This document shows, piece after piece, positions 18,361 through 27,391 of a DNA stretch of 64,000 nucleotides (the stretch's first letter is position 1; each line of letters starts with the position of its first letter). The notes beneath the pieces were generated by a model that had not been told where the DNA came from, ran no database searches, and saw nothing but the letters and a program-made list of their open reading frames with translations. The stretch is from the NCBI RefSeq assembly GCF_003843875.1, contig NZ_RKRF01000007.1:62001-126000 (forward strand). Reading direction: 5' to 3'. The position numbers were made by a program, and so were the translations under genes. The DNA comes from Aquisalibacillus elongatus. Its GTDB lineage: Bacteria; Bacillota; Bacilli; Bacillales; Alkalibacillaceae.

Positions 18361-18774
18361 GTGTTAAATTTGAATCTGTTACATATCTCAGCATTGATCG
18401 CAGCAATCGCATTTCTAATTTTGGTCATTTATATTTCGTACACGTTAATCTCGGTAAGAAAAACCTTTCATCATGTGGCAAACACGGTTGAAGGCATTGA
18501 GAAACAAATGCAGGGCATTACGCATGAAACAACTGAGCTCCTTAAGAAAACAAATCACCTTGCAGAAGATATCTCAACTAAAACGGATAAAGTGAACGTT
18601 TTATTTGATGGTGTAAAAGGAATTGGCCATACTGTGCAGGATTTTAATGAGTCCTTGCAGAAATTATCTGAAGAGCTACGTGAGCAAGCGAATGAACATG
18701 CTGAAAAGACCTCGCAGACTATAAAATGGGGCGAGGCAGCGATTCATTTATGGAAAAAATATAAAAAGGAATAA
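18361..18774 (+). CDS. ytxG: general stress protein YtxG (DUF948)
   Basis: A 137-residue protein with one N-terminal membrane helix (LIAAIAFLILVIYISYTLI) followed by a long coiled coil of DUF948 type rich in E, K, T and Q. It is probably anchored in the membrane with the coil in the cytoplasm; biochemical function is unknown. GTG 18361 lies about 11 bases after AAAAGGAGAT. It leads the sigma-B-type operon with ytxH and ytxJ. Confidence 0.87.
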   Translation: MLNLNLLHISALIAAIAFLILVIYISYTLISVRKTFHHVANTVEGIEKQMQGITHETTELLKKTNHLAEDISTKTDKVNVLFDGVKGIGHTVQDFNESLQKLSEELREQANEHAEKTSQTIKWGEAAIHLWKKYKKE

Positions 18775-18795
18775 ATTTGAGGAGGAATGTTTTTT

Positions 18796-19224
18796 ATGGC
18801 AAACGAGAAAGAGAATCAAGAAAATATCAATAGTAAGGACTTTTTGATCGGTAGTTTAATCGGTGGAATTGTTGGTGCATCGGTAGCGCTATTATTTGCT
18901 CCAAAATCAGGACGTGAAATGAGAGATGATTTAAACAGTGGCGCTCAGCAAGTAAGAGAAAGAGCTAGTGAGTGGAAAGACGTTGCTTATGAAAAAGGAA
19001 CGGAATGGTCTTCACAGCTTCAAGAGAGAAGTAAAGAATTATCAGAACGTGTAAAAGATAAAACAGAAGAATTACAAGACCGCGTTAACGAATTTAAAGA
19101 CGAGAAGTTTTCAAAAGAAAACAAGGAAGCATTAGAAGTTGCTGAAGCGATTGAAGAAGCGGCTGAAGAATTAGACCGCTTAGAAGCAGACAAAACATTT
19201 GAAGAATCCGTCAATAAAAACTAA
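18796..19224 (+). CDS. ytxH: general stress protein YtxH
   Basis: A 142-residue protein of the YtxH family: an N-terminal glycine-rich membrane segment (LIGSLIGGIVGASVALLFAPKSG) followed by a charged amphipathic helix with 11-residue-like repeats (ERVKDKTEELQDRVNE), as in LEA-like stress proteins. Of two in-frame ATGs, 18796 is chosen: GAGGAGG ends directly before ATG 18787 but 10 bases before ATG 18796. Co-transcribed with ytxG; an internal terminator follows and may lower ytxJ expression. Confidence 0.88.
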   Translation: MANEKENQENINSKDFLIGSLIGGIVGASVALLFAPKSGREMRDDLNSGAQQVRERASEWKDVAYEKGTEWSSQLQERSKELSERVKDKTEELQDRVNEFKDEKFSKENKEALEVAEAIEEAAEELDRLEADKTFEESVNKN

Positions 19225-19230
19225 AATGAA

Positions 19231-19261
19231 GTTGTTGGGTTGTCTCCCAACAACTTTTTTT
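19231..19261 (+). terminator. terminator between ytxH and ytxJ
   Basis: GTTGTTGGG (19231-19239) and CCCAACAAC (19246-19254) followed by seven T. Its position inside the ytxGHJ cluster suggests partial read-through or a separate ytxJ promoter. Confidence 0.88.
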
Positions 19262-19315
19262 ATGATTAATTCAATACAAGCTTACATAAATACCTGTAGG
19301 AAAAGGAGAATGGAA

Positions 19316-19633
19316 ATGGAAATATTAACTTCAAAAGAGCAATTTGAACAAGTGTTAAAGGACAATGAGAATTTAGTGCTTCTTAAGCATAGCTTAACGT
19401 GCCCGATTAGTGCAGATGCCAAAGGTCAAATGGAGAAGTTTGAGGCATCTCAAGCGTATCCGACTTATATTATTCACATTCAGGACAACCGCGAACTTTC
19501 AAACTATGTTGCTGAGTATTTTGATATTAAACATGAATCACCACAAGTTTTTTATATTGAAAATGGTGAAGTGAAGCACCATGCATCACATTGGGATGTT
19601 ACAGCGAAAAAACTGGAAAAAGTTACGACATAA
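19316..19633 (+). CDS. ytxJ: bacillithiol system redox protein YtxJ (BrxC-type)
   Basis: A 105-residue thioredoxin-fold protein; family members are monothiol bacilliredoxins that remove bacillithiol from proteins after oxidative stress. The active-site segment is SLTCPIS near residue 28, with the single conserved Cys before Pro, and the strand pairing segment ESPQVFYIENGEV near residue 75. ATG 19316 is 7 bases after AAAAGGAG; ATG 19310 is too close to it. Third gene of the stress cluster. Confidence 0.88.
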   Translation: MEILTSKEQFEQVLKDNENLVLLKHSLTCPISADAKGQMEKFEASQAYPTYIIHIQDNRELSNYVAEYFDIKHESPQVFYIENGEVKHHASHWDVTAKKLEKVTT

Positions 19634-19640
19634 CTTAGTT

Positions 19641-19673
19641 AAAAAAGTCCAATTTGAGAATTGGACTTTTTTT
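19641..19673. terminator. terminator after ytxJ
   Basis: AAAAAAGTCCAATT and AATTGGACTTTTTTT form a perfect stem with a TGAG loop. It is nearly symmetric and could work in both directions. Confidence 0.9.
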
Positions 19674-19684
19674 ATTGGGTGGCT

Positions 19685-19779
19685 TTTTGAGCACTAAATG
19701 GGCTGTCTTGAGCATTCAGATTGTCATTTCGAGCATTAAACTTGATGATTTGAGCACTCAGACAGATGTTTTGAGCACT
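19685..19779. repeat. 21-bp-period intergenic array B, core TTTTGAGCACT, five copies
   Basis: TTTTGAGCACT or one- to three-base variants start at 19685, 19706, 19727, 19748 and 19769, exactly 21 bp apart. The core is the reverse complement of the core of the array at 3650-3765. The middle copies are degenerate (TCTTGAGCATT, TTTCGAGCATT). The array lies between two facing terminators of convergent genes, with no start codon or RBS. Confidence 0.93.
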
Positions 19780-19802
19780 AAGCCCGGATTGCGTACAGTC
19801 AA

Positions 19803-19830
19803 ACAAAAAGAGCATCAAAGTTGATGCTCT
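19803..19830 (-). terminator. terminator of the FtsA-like gene
   Basis: GAGCATCAA (19810-19818) and TTGATGCTC (19821-19829) form a stem that on the minus strand is followed by five T. It overlaps the stop codon of the gene. Confidence 0.8.
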
Positions 19831-21979
19831 AGTAAGTATTTATGGTATCCCATTCTATGGCTAGTTGATCGCCGTCGTTTATTTCCTCGACAAATCCTAC
19901 TTCTTGGTCGTTTTTTATCAATTTAAAAGTCTGGTTACGCGTTTGTGATAGATCCAGTTCGATATGTCTAAAAATATCTTGAAAGATAAATGGTTCGTCG
20001 TCTAATGCTTCAGTTATGATGTGGTCTTCTGGATATATGATAGAGTCCTGATCCATCTTTTGACCGTTACGGTAAAACTTATATAGGTCTTTTGTGAGTT
20101 CAATGGGCTTTTGATTATAGAAAATTTTTACGCTTTGCTTGCGCTTGATGTTCATCCTTTCGCAAAAGTCATCTAGGCTTAACGTATCGGTTACTTGAAC
20201 GTTTAGTTGGTCATTGGCTTCTATACTGTCTGTTAAATCTAAAGTTTTGTGACCGCGTGAAACTTGTACCATTTGTTTTAATACAACTTGTTCTTTATGA
20301 TTATACCTAATATTAAATGGTTTGAATTTATGGATGAGATGTTCCATTCCGCAAGCTTGCAGGGCCTGTTTTAGAGTATACTGGCTTTCCCATTGAATTT
20401 GATCTCCATCAGAAAGTGCTTGAGTTAACTCAGCTTGTTGTTGATTCACATTGACCAATGAAGGTAAGTCATAATTATGTTGATTGATTTGAACCCTTGC
20501 GCCTGAAACATCACCTACGACATCTCCTACAGTGTATGTTGGTGTACTTCCATCTTCTCCTTTTGCAACGTCAATGACATCACCGTGCTTTATAGTATTA
20601 CTGACAGAAGCTGATTCTCCGTTAATTTTAATCGTTGGTGCTTCGCCTAATTTGCCAGGTAACGTGACCTTACGCCCGTTTAAATGCACCATAATAGCCA
20701 TGCCAGGTTTCCCGTATAACTTATTTAATTCAATTCCTGAAGCTAACAAGCAGTCACCAAGCGTTAGTTGTTTCAAATCAAACAGCCTAATCGTCCGATT
20801 ATTCACTTCGACACTGATGTACTGAACTGGGTTTTGTTTAGCAGCAATCGCGATTCCGATTGGGGTAACGAATTCTGGGCTGTCTGGTAGTTGCTCTTTT
20901 TCATCTAAAACTTGAATAGCGTCAATGCCTCTTATGGCAACGCGATTCGTTGGTAAATTTAGATGTTCTGCGATTTTCTCCGGTAAAGCAGGGGTTAAAC
21001 TTCCACCACCAACTAGCATAACAGCTTTTGGTGCTTGTCCATTTAGCGCTAAAATTTCATGACAGATGGATTCGGCAAGTTGATTAAGAGAACCAGAGAT
21101 TTGTTTTACGATTTCATCCTTTTCCATCTCATGTTTAAAACCTAAAATGTCTTCAAATTCCACAAGGTTATGTTGTATGAGATCTTTCTTAACCTGTTCA
21201 GCTTGATGAAAATCTAATAAAAACTGCTCGCTAATCGCTTCAGAGATTTCATCTCCAGCTTTAGGCACCATCCCATAAGCTGTGACCGTTCCTTCACTTG
21301 TAATGGCAATATCACTCGTCCCTGCACCAACATCAATGAGAGCTACGTTAAGGCGTCTCATAGATTCAGGGATGAGTACTTGTATGGCTGCAATTGGTTC
21401 TAGCGTTAAAGCTTCCATGTCTAAGTCAGCACGTTTTAAAGCAGATATTAAAGAATCCACAACGACTTTCGGTAAAAATGTCGCGATAATATCGACTTTC
21501 GCTTCTTCGCCTTGTTGGTCGAGTAAGGAGCCAATTTCTTGATTATCTAAATAATAATGCAAAACAGAGTAGCCGACACAATAGTAATTGTTACTTTGGT
21601 CAAGTTTTTCATCTTCCGCTAATGTATACTGAGCTTGCTGGACGGCAGCTAATTCTAAATGCAAAATATCTTCTTCGGTCATTAATGGCTGTTCATAAAT
21701 TTTAGTCGAATAAGAACTACGCTTTGTTTTAAGGGCGCGACCTGCAGCTGCCACACAGACTTTTGTAAGTGGGCCGTGATTTTGCTCTAGTTGTACTTTT
21801 ACATCACGAATGACGTTCGCAACATCTAAAATATTATGTATTTGTCCATCAAGCATGGAGCGCTCTTTATGTTCTTGACTGATCATATCGAGAACCTTGA
21901 ATCGCTCGTTTTCCTTTTCTAAAATTAATCCTACGACACTTCGCGTTCCAATATCTAAGGCAAACAGTTTCTCACTCAT
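19829..21979 (-). CDS. large FtsA/PilM-like actin-fold protein with a long C-terminal extension
   Basis: A 716-residue protein. The first roughly 370 residues are an FtsA-type actin-like ATPase: phosphate-1 loop FALDIGTRSVVG, phosphate-2 loop VALIDVGAGTSDIAI near residue 210, and the adenosine motif VMLVGGGSLTPAL near residue 325. The rest (about 340 residues) is a series of beta-rich segments with no motif I know. Classical FtsA is about 420-440 residues and sits next to ftsZ, so this is a paralogue. ATG 21979 follows AAAGGGG at 8 bases. It is a single gene, with its own terminator. Confidence 0.75.
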   Translation of the reverse strand: MSEKLFALDIGTRSVVGLILEKENERFKVLDMISQEHKERSMLDGQIHNILDVANVIRDVKVQLEQNHGPLTKVCVAAAGRALKTKRSSYSTKIYEQPLMTEEDILHLELAAVQQAQYTLAEDEKLDQSNNYYCVGYSVLHYYLDNQEIGSLLDQQGEEAKVDIIATFLPKVVVDSLISALKRADLDMEALTLEPIAAIQVLIPESMRRLNVALIDVGAGTSDIAITSEGTVTAYGMVPKAGDEISEAISEQFLLDFHQAEQVKKDLIQHNLVEFEDILGFKHEMEKDEIVKQISGSLNQLAESICHEILALNGQAPKAVMLVGGGSLTPALPEKIAEHLNLPTNRVAIRGIDAIQVLDEKEQLPDSPEFVTPIGIAIAAKQNPVQYISVEVNNRTIRLFDLKQLTLGDCLLASGIELNKLYGKPGMAIMVHLNGRKVTLPGKLGEAPTIKINGESASVSNTIKHGDVIDVAKGEDGSTPTYTVGDVVGDVSGARVQINQHNYDLPSLVNVNQQQAELTQALSDGDQIQWESQYTLKQALQACGMEHLIHKFKPFNIRYNHKEQVVLKQMVQVSRGHKTLDLTDSIEANDQLNVQVTDTLSLDDFCERMNIKRKQSVKIFYNQKPIELTKDLYKFYRNGQKMDQDSIIYPEDHIITEALDDEPFIFQDIFRHIELDLSQTRNQTFKLIKNDQEVGFVEEINDGDQLAIEWDTINTY

Positions 21980-22109
21980 ATTATGACCCCTTTTGTATGG
22001 ATTGAATGACAAGTGGTCAATCGTCATTTATAATTACTAGAAGAATATAGTTAAGCATAATGTACCATAAATATTGATTGTAATAAACTAGGGAACGGAG
22101 GAGACGCAC

Positions 22110-23165
22110 ATGGACCCTAATCGATTAGATGAACTGAGGAAAGAAGTTGACCAAGTCAATCTACGCATATTAGATTTAATTAATCGTAGAGGTGACCTCA
22201 TTAAACAAATAGGGGATATCAAGACGGATCAAGGTATGAAAGTTTTTGATCCTATTCGTGAACGTGAAATGCTGGATTTAATTTTACGAAATCATGAAGG
22301 GCCTTTTGAGTATTCAACGATTGAACATTTATTCAAGGAAATTTTCAAAGCGGCTAAAGAGTTAATAGAGGAAGATCAGCTAAATGCGTTACTCGTATCT
22401 AGGCAGAAGAAGCCGAACGATACCATCGTTCATATAGGTGATATTGAAATCGGTAATGGTCATCAAGAACATATTTTTGGTCCATGTTCGGTGGAATCTT
22501 ATGAACAAGTAAATGAAGTAGCCAAATCGATTAAAGCACAGGGATTGAGCCTGCTTAGAGGCGGAGCCTTTAAACCTCGTACGTCGCCTTACGATTTCCA
22601 AGGGTTAGGTATTGAAGGGCTTAAAATTTTAAAACAAGTTGGCGATGAGCACGGCCTTAAAGTCGTTAGTGAGATTGTCAATCCGAATGATATTGAAACC
22701 GCGCATGAGTACGTTGATGTCATTCAAATTGGTGCTCGTAATATGCACAATTTTGAATTATTAAAAGAAGCGGGACGAGCTTCGAAGCCGATTTTCTTAA
22801 AACGCGGATTAGCTGCGACGATTAATGAGTTTATAAATGCAGCTGAGTACATTATTTCTCAAGGTAACGGCCAGATTGTGTTATGTGAACGTGGCATACG
22901 TACTTATGAAACGGCGACGAGAAACACGCTAGATATTACGTCAGTTCCAATTTTGAAAAAAGAAACGCACTTACCGGTTTTTGTTGATGTAACACATTCG
23001 ACTGGCAGGCGTGATTTATTATTGCCGGCAGCTAAAGCAGCACTGGCAATAGGAGCGGATGGAATCATGGCTGAAGTTCACCCAGATCCAGCCACTGCTT
23101 TATCAGATTCGCAACAACAAATGGACATTCCGACATTTGAATCGTTTATAAATGAATTAAGATAA
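22110..23165 (+). CDS. aroA: bifunctional chorismate mutase / 3-deoxy-7-phosphoheptulonate synthase
   Basis: Catalyses the first step of the shikimate pathway; the fused N-terminal AroQ chorismate mutase domain (residues 1 to about 90, [20 protein letters not shown]) also senses chorismate or prephenate for feedback control in Bacillus. The DAHP synthase barrel follows: FGPCSVES near residue 123, [16 protein letters not shown] near residue 149, [11 protein letters not shown] near residue 230 and DVTHSTGRR near residue 291. ACGGAGGAG precedes ATG 22110. The symbol follows Bacillus use, where aroA is this enzyme and not EPSP synthase. Confidence 0.95.
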   Translation: MDPNRLDELRKEVDQVNLRILDLINRRGDLIKQIGDIKTDQGMKVFDPIREREMLDLILRNHEGPFEYSTIEHLFKEIFKAAKELIEEDQLNALLVSRQKKPNDTIVHIGDIEIGNGHQEHIFGPCSVESYEQVNEVAKSIKAQGLSLLRGGAFKPRTSPYDFQGLGIEGLKILKQVGDEHGLKVVSEIVNPNDIETAHEYVDVIQIGARNMHNFELLKEAGRASKPIFLKRGLAATINEFINAAEYIISQGNGQIVLCERGIRTYETATRNTLDITSVPILKKETHLPVFVDVTHSTGRRDLLLPAAKAALAIGADGIMAEVHPDPATALSDSQQQMDIPTFESFINELR

Positions 23166-23195
23166 CAGAAATACATACTTCGTATTTCTGTTTTT
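23166..23195 (+). terminator. terminator after aroA
   Basis: CAGAAATAC and GTATTTCTG form a stem with a short loop and five T. Confidence 0.85.
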
Positions 23196-23279
23196 CCTTT
23201 TCATCACTGTTGATAGAATGTTTAGAATGTCGTATGCTAACAATATTAAATAGAATACGGTATGAAATGAGGGGTTATA

Positions 23280-24278
23280 ATGAGCGTTACAATTTACGAT
23301 GTAGCTAAAAAAGCAAATGTATCCATGGCGACTGTTTCAAGAGTTATTAATGGAAACACGAATGTCAAACCAACCACAAGGAAAAAGGTTATGGCAGCGA
23401 TTGAAGAACTTGAGTTTAGACCAAATGCTGTTGCACGTGGCCTGGCCAGCCGAAAAACCACTTCAGTAGGTGTTATTATCCCCGATATTTCGAATATGTT
23501 CTTCGCAGAATTAGCGCGAGGAATAGAAGATATTGCCACGATGTATAACTACCACATCATCTTAAGTAGTTCGGATCAAAACTTAAATCGAGAGCTAGAC
23601 TTATTCGATAATATGCTTGAGAAGCAAGTGGATGGTGTCATATTTATGGGTGGTTCCATTTCAGAAGAACACGTTAAAGCGTTTAATCAATCAAATGTTC
23701 CAGTTGTACTTGCTGCTACTGTTGATGAGTCCAACCAAGTGCCATCGGTAAATATTGATTATTATTCAGCGATTACGGATGCTGTTCATGAGTTAATTGA
23801 GAAGGGGCACCAAAAAGTTGGATATGTTTCTAACTCTATTGATTCAAGTATTGAAACATCCAAAGTTAATGGTTATCAAGACACATTTAAAGAACATAAA
23901 TTATCGGTTGATTCTAATTTAATCTATAAAGGCGATGACACTTATCAATCCGGAATTAAAGCCGCCCATTATTTTATGGATTTAGATGAAAAACCAACTG
24001 CCATCTTAACATCATCTGATGAAATGGCTCTAGGTGTTATTCATGGAGCTCAGGATTTAGGTGTAAAAATCCCGGATGAATTAGCGGTTATAGGATTTGA
24101 TAATACGCGTTTATCAGTTATGGTACGTCCTGAATTAACAACGGTTGTTCAGCCAATGTATGATATTGGCGCTGTTTCAATGCGATTATTGACGAAGCTT
24201 CTAAAAAATGAAGACGTTGAGGAAGATCAAGTCATTTTACCTCACCGAATTATAAAAAGAAGCTCAACAAAAGAATAA
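23280..24278 (+). CDS. ccpA: catabolite control protein CcpA
   Basis: LacI-family master regulator of carbon catabolite control; with phosphorylated HPr it binds cre sites. The LacI helix-turn-helix is at the N-terminus ([20 protein letters not shown]), then the hinge [11 protein letters not shown] near residue 47 and the periplasmic-binding-like core, including [16 protein letters not shown] near residue 240. Length (332) matches CcpA. It lies between aroA and motPS, the same order as in B. subtilis, which distinguishes it from other LacI proteins. Confidence 0.95.
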   Translation: MSVTIYDVAKKANVSMATVSRVINGNTNVKPTTRKKVMAAIEELEFRPNAVARGLASRKTTSVGVIIPDISNMFFAELARGIEDIATMYNYHIILSSSDQNLNRELDLFDNMLEKQVDGVIFMGGSISEEHVKAFNQSNVPVVLAATVDESNQVPSVNIDYYSAITDAVHELIEKGHQKVGYVSNSIDSSIETSKVNGYQDTFKEHKLSVDSNLIYKGDDTYQSGIKAAHYFMDLDEKPTAILTSSDEMALGVIHGAQDLGVKIPDELAVIGFDNTRLSVMVRPELTTVVQPMYDIGAVSMRLLTKLLKNEDVEEDQVILPHRIIKRSSTKE

Positions 24279-24330
24279 TTTTGTCGATACAATAGATATA
24301 GACAATTTGCATATTTAGGGTGAGAGGTTA

Positions 24331-25155
24331 ATGAAGAGAAGAGATATTTTAACGCCTGTTGGGATTGCACTCGGTTCGACGATGATTTTGTTGGGGATAT
24401 ATTTTAACAGTGGAACGAGCGGTTTTTCGACATTTCTACAGATGTCTTCATTTATGATTGTCATCGGTGGTTTAACCGGTGCGTTATTGATTAATTTTAA
24501 CTTGAAAGAAATGAAGTTGACTTGGCGTGTCTTTAAAGAAGCATTCAGTAAATCAGATCACAATTTAAAAGAACTCATTCAATTGTTTATTAGCCTTTCT
24601 GAAAAAGCTAGAAGAGAAGGGTTATTAGCTTTAGAATCAGAGATTGAAGAGTTAGATGATGAATTTATAAAAAAAGGTGTTTATTTAGCCATTGATGGTA
24701 TTGAACCAGAAGTCATTAATGACATCATGAACGCTGAAATTACAGCGATGGAAGAACGTCATGGAAAAGGACGAGCGATAGTTGAAAAAGCGGGTGAGTT
24801 CGCTCCGTCATGGGGGATGATCGGGACGTTAATCGGTCTTGTCCTCATGTTAAATAACTTAACCTCTCCTGAGACGATTGGACCAAGCATGGCTGTTGCC
24901 TTATTGACGACCTTTTACGGCATGGTGCTTGCTAATTTAGTCTTCATTCCAATGTCAGGTAAACTTTTTAATATGACTGAAGAAGAGATTTTTATTAAAC
25001 AAATTATAATTGAAGGGGTTATTGGCGTTCAATCTGGTCAAAATCCTAAGATCTTAGAAGAAAAATTAAGTGCGTTCTTATCCAATGAAGAACTCAAAGA
25101 ACAAAATGAAGATGAAGAAGAAGAGATCGTTGGAGAGACTGCCAATGAATCTTAA
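24331..25155 (+). CDS. motP: sodium-type flagellar stator protein MotP
   Basis: The MotA-like channel subunit of the Na+-coupled MotPS stator. Four membrane helices are visible: two near the N-terminus (residues 8-25 and 35-52) and two around residues 155-175 and 185-205 (FAPSWGMIGTLIGLVLML, MAVALLTTFYGMVLANLVF). The conserved Pro of the channel lies in FAPSWGMIGT. The C-terminal tail is very acidic. It sits after ccpA as in B. subtilis and overlaps motS by 11 bases. Confidence 0.92.
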   Translation: MKRRDILTPVGIALGSTMILLGIYFNSGTSGFSTFLQMSSFMIVIGGLTGALLINFNLKEMKLTWRVFKEAFSKSDHNLKELIQLFISLSEKARREGLLALESEIEELDDEFIKKGVYLAIDGIEPEVINDIMNAEITAMEERHGKGRAIVEKAGEFAPSWGMIGTLIGLVLMLNNLTSPETIGPSMAVALLTTFYGMVLANLVFIPMSGKLFNMTEEEIFIKQIIIEGVIGVQSGQNPKILEEKLSAFLSNEELKEQNEDEEEEIVGETANES

Positions 25156-25945
25156 TAATAAAAGAAAGAAACGACCTAAAAAACAAGCCCCATTATGGAT
25201 GGTTACATATTCAGATATGGTGACATTAATTTTAGTATTCTTCATTTTGTTATTTTCAATGTCACAAATTGACGCAGAGAAATTGAAAACAGTAACGGAA
25301 TCTTATCAGCAACGCGTTATTTTTGATTATTATCCAGCAGCTATTCCGTTAGATCAAGCATCTAATGTGGAAAATAACGAAGATGAATCGAAAAACCCAT
25401 TAGGTGAAGAAGACGGAAATGAGGATGAAGAGCAGGATATGAATGACATCTTAGATCAATTGGAACAAGATCCAACTATTGATCAAGAGCCGGATCAATT
25501 AGACCGTCTATTAAATGAAATTGAAAACTACCTTGAAAGAGAAGGATTATCTGAAGTCATTACGGCTAATCGAACCGACCGAGGAATCGTCTTAGTTCTA
25601 CAAGAGAGTTTACTATTTGAGTCTGGACAAGCTGAGATATTAGAAGGAGCTATGCCTTTTCTAGATAAAGTCGGAACATTACTCGCTAATATACCGAACT
25701 TTGTCAAAGTCGAAGGACATACGGATTCCGTTCCGATGAGTTCATATCGTTACCCATCTAACTGGGAGCTTAGCGGTTCAAGAGCGAGTAGCGTTGTTAG
25801 GTATTTATCAGAGGAGACAGGTTTAGATCCTATTAGATTCCAAATTGCTGGTTACGCCGATACAAGGCCTATTGCTTCGAATGAAAATGAGGAAGACAGA
25901 CAGAAAAATAGAAGAGTTGAAATTATTATTATGGAAGATGAGTAA
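25145..25945 (+). CDS. motS: sodium-type flagellar stator protein MotS
   Basis: The MotB-like partner of MotP. It has a cationic N-terminus (NLNNKRKKRPKK), one membrane helix with the ion-binding Asp in TYSDMVTLILVFFILLFSMS near residue 24, an acidic linker, and a C-terminal OmpA-like peptidoglycan-binding domain (VEGHTDSVPMSSYRYPSNWELS near residue 190, cited as VEGHTD, and NRRVEIII at the end). ATG 25145 lies inside the motP end; a longer frame to 25070 has no RBS and would overlap motP heavily. Confidence 0.92.
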   Translation: MNLNNKRKKRPKKQAPLWMVTYSDMVTLILVFFILLFSMSQIDAEKLKTVTESYQQRVIFDYYPAAIPLDQASNVENNEDESKNPLGEEDGNEDEEQDMNDILDQLEQDPTIDQEPDQLDRLLNEIENYLEREGLSEVITANRTDRGIVLVLQESLLFESGQAEILEGAMPFLDKVGTLLANIPNFVKVEGHTDSVPMSSYRYPSNWELSGSRASSVVRYLSEETGLDPIRFQIAGYADTRPIASNENEEDRQKNRRVEIIIMEDE

Positions 25946-25946
25946 A

Positions 25947-25986
25947 GGATTGTCCAAAGTCTATGACTTTGAGACAGTCCTTTTTT
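25947..25986 (+). terminator. terminator after motS
   Basis: AGGATTGTC-CAAAGTC-TAT-GACTTTG-A-GACAGTCCT forms a two-part stem-loop followed by T residues, directly after the motS stop. Confidence 0.85.
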
Positions 25987-26010
25987 ATGTGGTTGACGAA
26001 ACAGGCCCGA

Positions 26011-26155
26011 TGGAAGGCGGAACATACCCGGTGGAAGGCGGAACGTACCCGATGGAAGGCGGAACATACCCGGTGGAAGGCGGAACATACCCGGTGGAAA
26101 ATGTACCATAATCGATAGAAGGATGAACCCCCCGTTGGAAAATGAAACATACCAG
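26011..26155. repeat. 21-bp-period intergenic array C, unit TGGAAGGCGGAACATACCC
   Basis: Units start at 26011, 26032, 26053, 26074, 26095 and 26116 (21-bp steps) and 26136 (20-bp step). The first four are nearly identical over the whole 21 bp; the last three are decayed at the 3' side. The array is GC-richer than its surroundings and lies between the motS terminator and the acuC terminator. Open frames across it encode heptads such as VEGGTYP but have no RBS. Confidence 0.93.
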
Positions 26156-26189
26156 CGGCATCAGGTATACTAATAGTTTTATATAATAT

Positions 26190-26222
26190 AAAAAAAGCTA
26201 GAGAAGTTTCCCTCTAGCTTTT
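26190..26222. terminator. terminator of the acuABC operon
   Basis: AAAGCTAGAG (from 26194) and CTCTAGCTTTT (from 26212) form a stem with A and T runs on the two sides. It lies 2 bases beyond the acuC stop on the minus strand. Confidence 0.88.
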
Positions 26223-26224
26223 GA

Positions 26225-27391
26225 CTACATATATTTCTGTTGATTTGTGATAAATTGAACGGATTTTTGTAATGACAGTCGGTTCTTTTCTGTGATTTCT
26301 TGTTTTCGTGGGATGTTTTTATATATTCCTGGTGGGTCTTGCCATGTTGTTGGTAGGGTTACTGGACTTTCGTTTTGCCATGTTTGTAACCATTCTTCAG
26401 GTAGTGCACCTTCTTTAATCCCTTGATCGGAGGCTACATTCCAGATTTGTGCCCAAGCTCTTGGGACGACTCTCCAAATGTCATAGCCGCCTCCGCCTAA
26501 AGCAATCCAACGACCCTCACAGTATTGATGGGCAATTTCATGGGCGAGTTTCGGTATTTCTTCGAATGTCTTCATTGTGCTGCATAAATGGGTTAATGGA
26601 TCGTAAACGTGTGCATCAGCTCCGTTTTGGGTCACAATAATATCAGGTTTAAAATATTCAGCTACATCTTTTAGTACGTCTTGATAAACTTCTAAGAATG
26701 ACTCGTCCTCTGAAAAAGCATCTACGGGTACATTAAATGAATAGCCATAGCCTTCCATTCGGCCTCGTTCATTGACGTTCCCTGTCCCTGGGAACAAATA
26801 ACGGCCTGTTTCATGAATGGAAAGGGTGCACACATTTGGATCATCATAAAAAATCCACTGTACACCATCACCGTGATGGGCATCCGTATCGACATATAGA
26901 ACTTTATAATCCGTATGTTCTCTAATATGTTTAATAGCTATAGCTGCATCGTTATAAATACAAAAGCCTGAAGCTTTTCTAGTAAAGCCGTGGTGCAGGC
27001 CACCGCCTAAGTTGACAGCATGTTGATTTTGGCCATTAATGACTTCCTCAACGGCAGTGAGTGTGCCACCAACAAGCCATGCTGATGCTTCATGCATATT
27101 AGCGAATATGGGCGTATCCTCAGTCCCTATGCCATACTCACTCGCTTCAGCATCTGATAGTCCGTTGTAACTAGCTCGCTTAATAGCGTCAACATAACTA
27201 GGATGATGAACACTTAAAATTTCATCGTCTGTTGCCATTCTGGGTTTTATGATGTCCTCATCATTTAATAAACCAGAACTTTTTAATAAATCATATGTTA
27301 ATTCGACGCGTTTTTGGTTAAATGGGTGGTTTTCTCTAAACTTATATTTTTGAAAATCTTGTGAGTAGATGAACGTCGCTTGATTTGTCAT
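26225..27391 (-). CDS. acuC: acetoin utilization deacetylase AcuC
   Basis: A class I histone deacetylase-like Zn enzyme; in B. subtilis it removes acetyl from acetyl-CoA synthetase. Motifs: GGGLHHGFTRKASGFCIYND near residue 133 (cited in part), the metal-binding DTDAHHGDGVQ near residue 170 and ALGGGGYD near residue 300. ATG 27391 overlaps the acuB TGA in an ATGA, giving 388 residues, the usual length; an upstream in-frame GTG would overlap acuB further. Third gene of acuABC. Confidence 0.95.
   Translation of the reverse strand: MTNQATFIYSQDFQKYKFRENHPFNQKRVELTYDLLKSSGLLNDEDIIKPRMATDDEILSVHHPSYVDAIKRASYNGLSDAEASEYGIGTEDTPIFANMHEASAWLVGGTLTAVEEVINGQNQHAVNLGGGLHHGFTRKASGFCIYNDAAIAIKHIREHTDYKVLYVDTDAHHGDGVQWIFYDDPNVCTLSIHETGRYLFPGTGNVNERGRMEGYGYSFNVPVDAFSEDESFLEVYQDVLKDVAEYFKPDIIVTQNGADAHVYDPLTHLCSTMKTFEEIPKLAHEIAHQYCEGRWIALGGGGYDIWRVVPRAWAQIWNVASDQGIKEGALPEEWLQTWQNESPVTLPTTWQDPPGIYKNIPRKQEITEKNRLSLQKSVQFITNQQKYM

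Noticed and set aside
25845..26150. Open frames on both strands over array C encoding VEGGTYP or PPGMFRL heptads
   Set aside because: Any frame through a 21-bp repeat stays open. Both strands show it, there is no RBS, and the region lies between two terminators.
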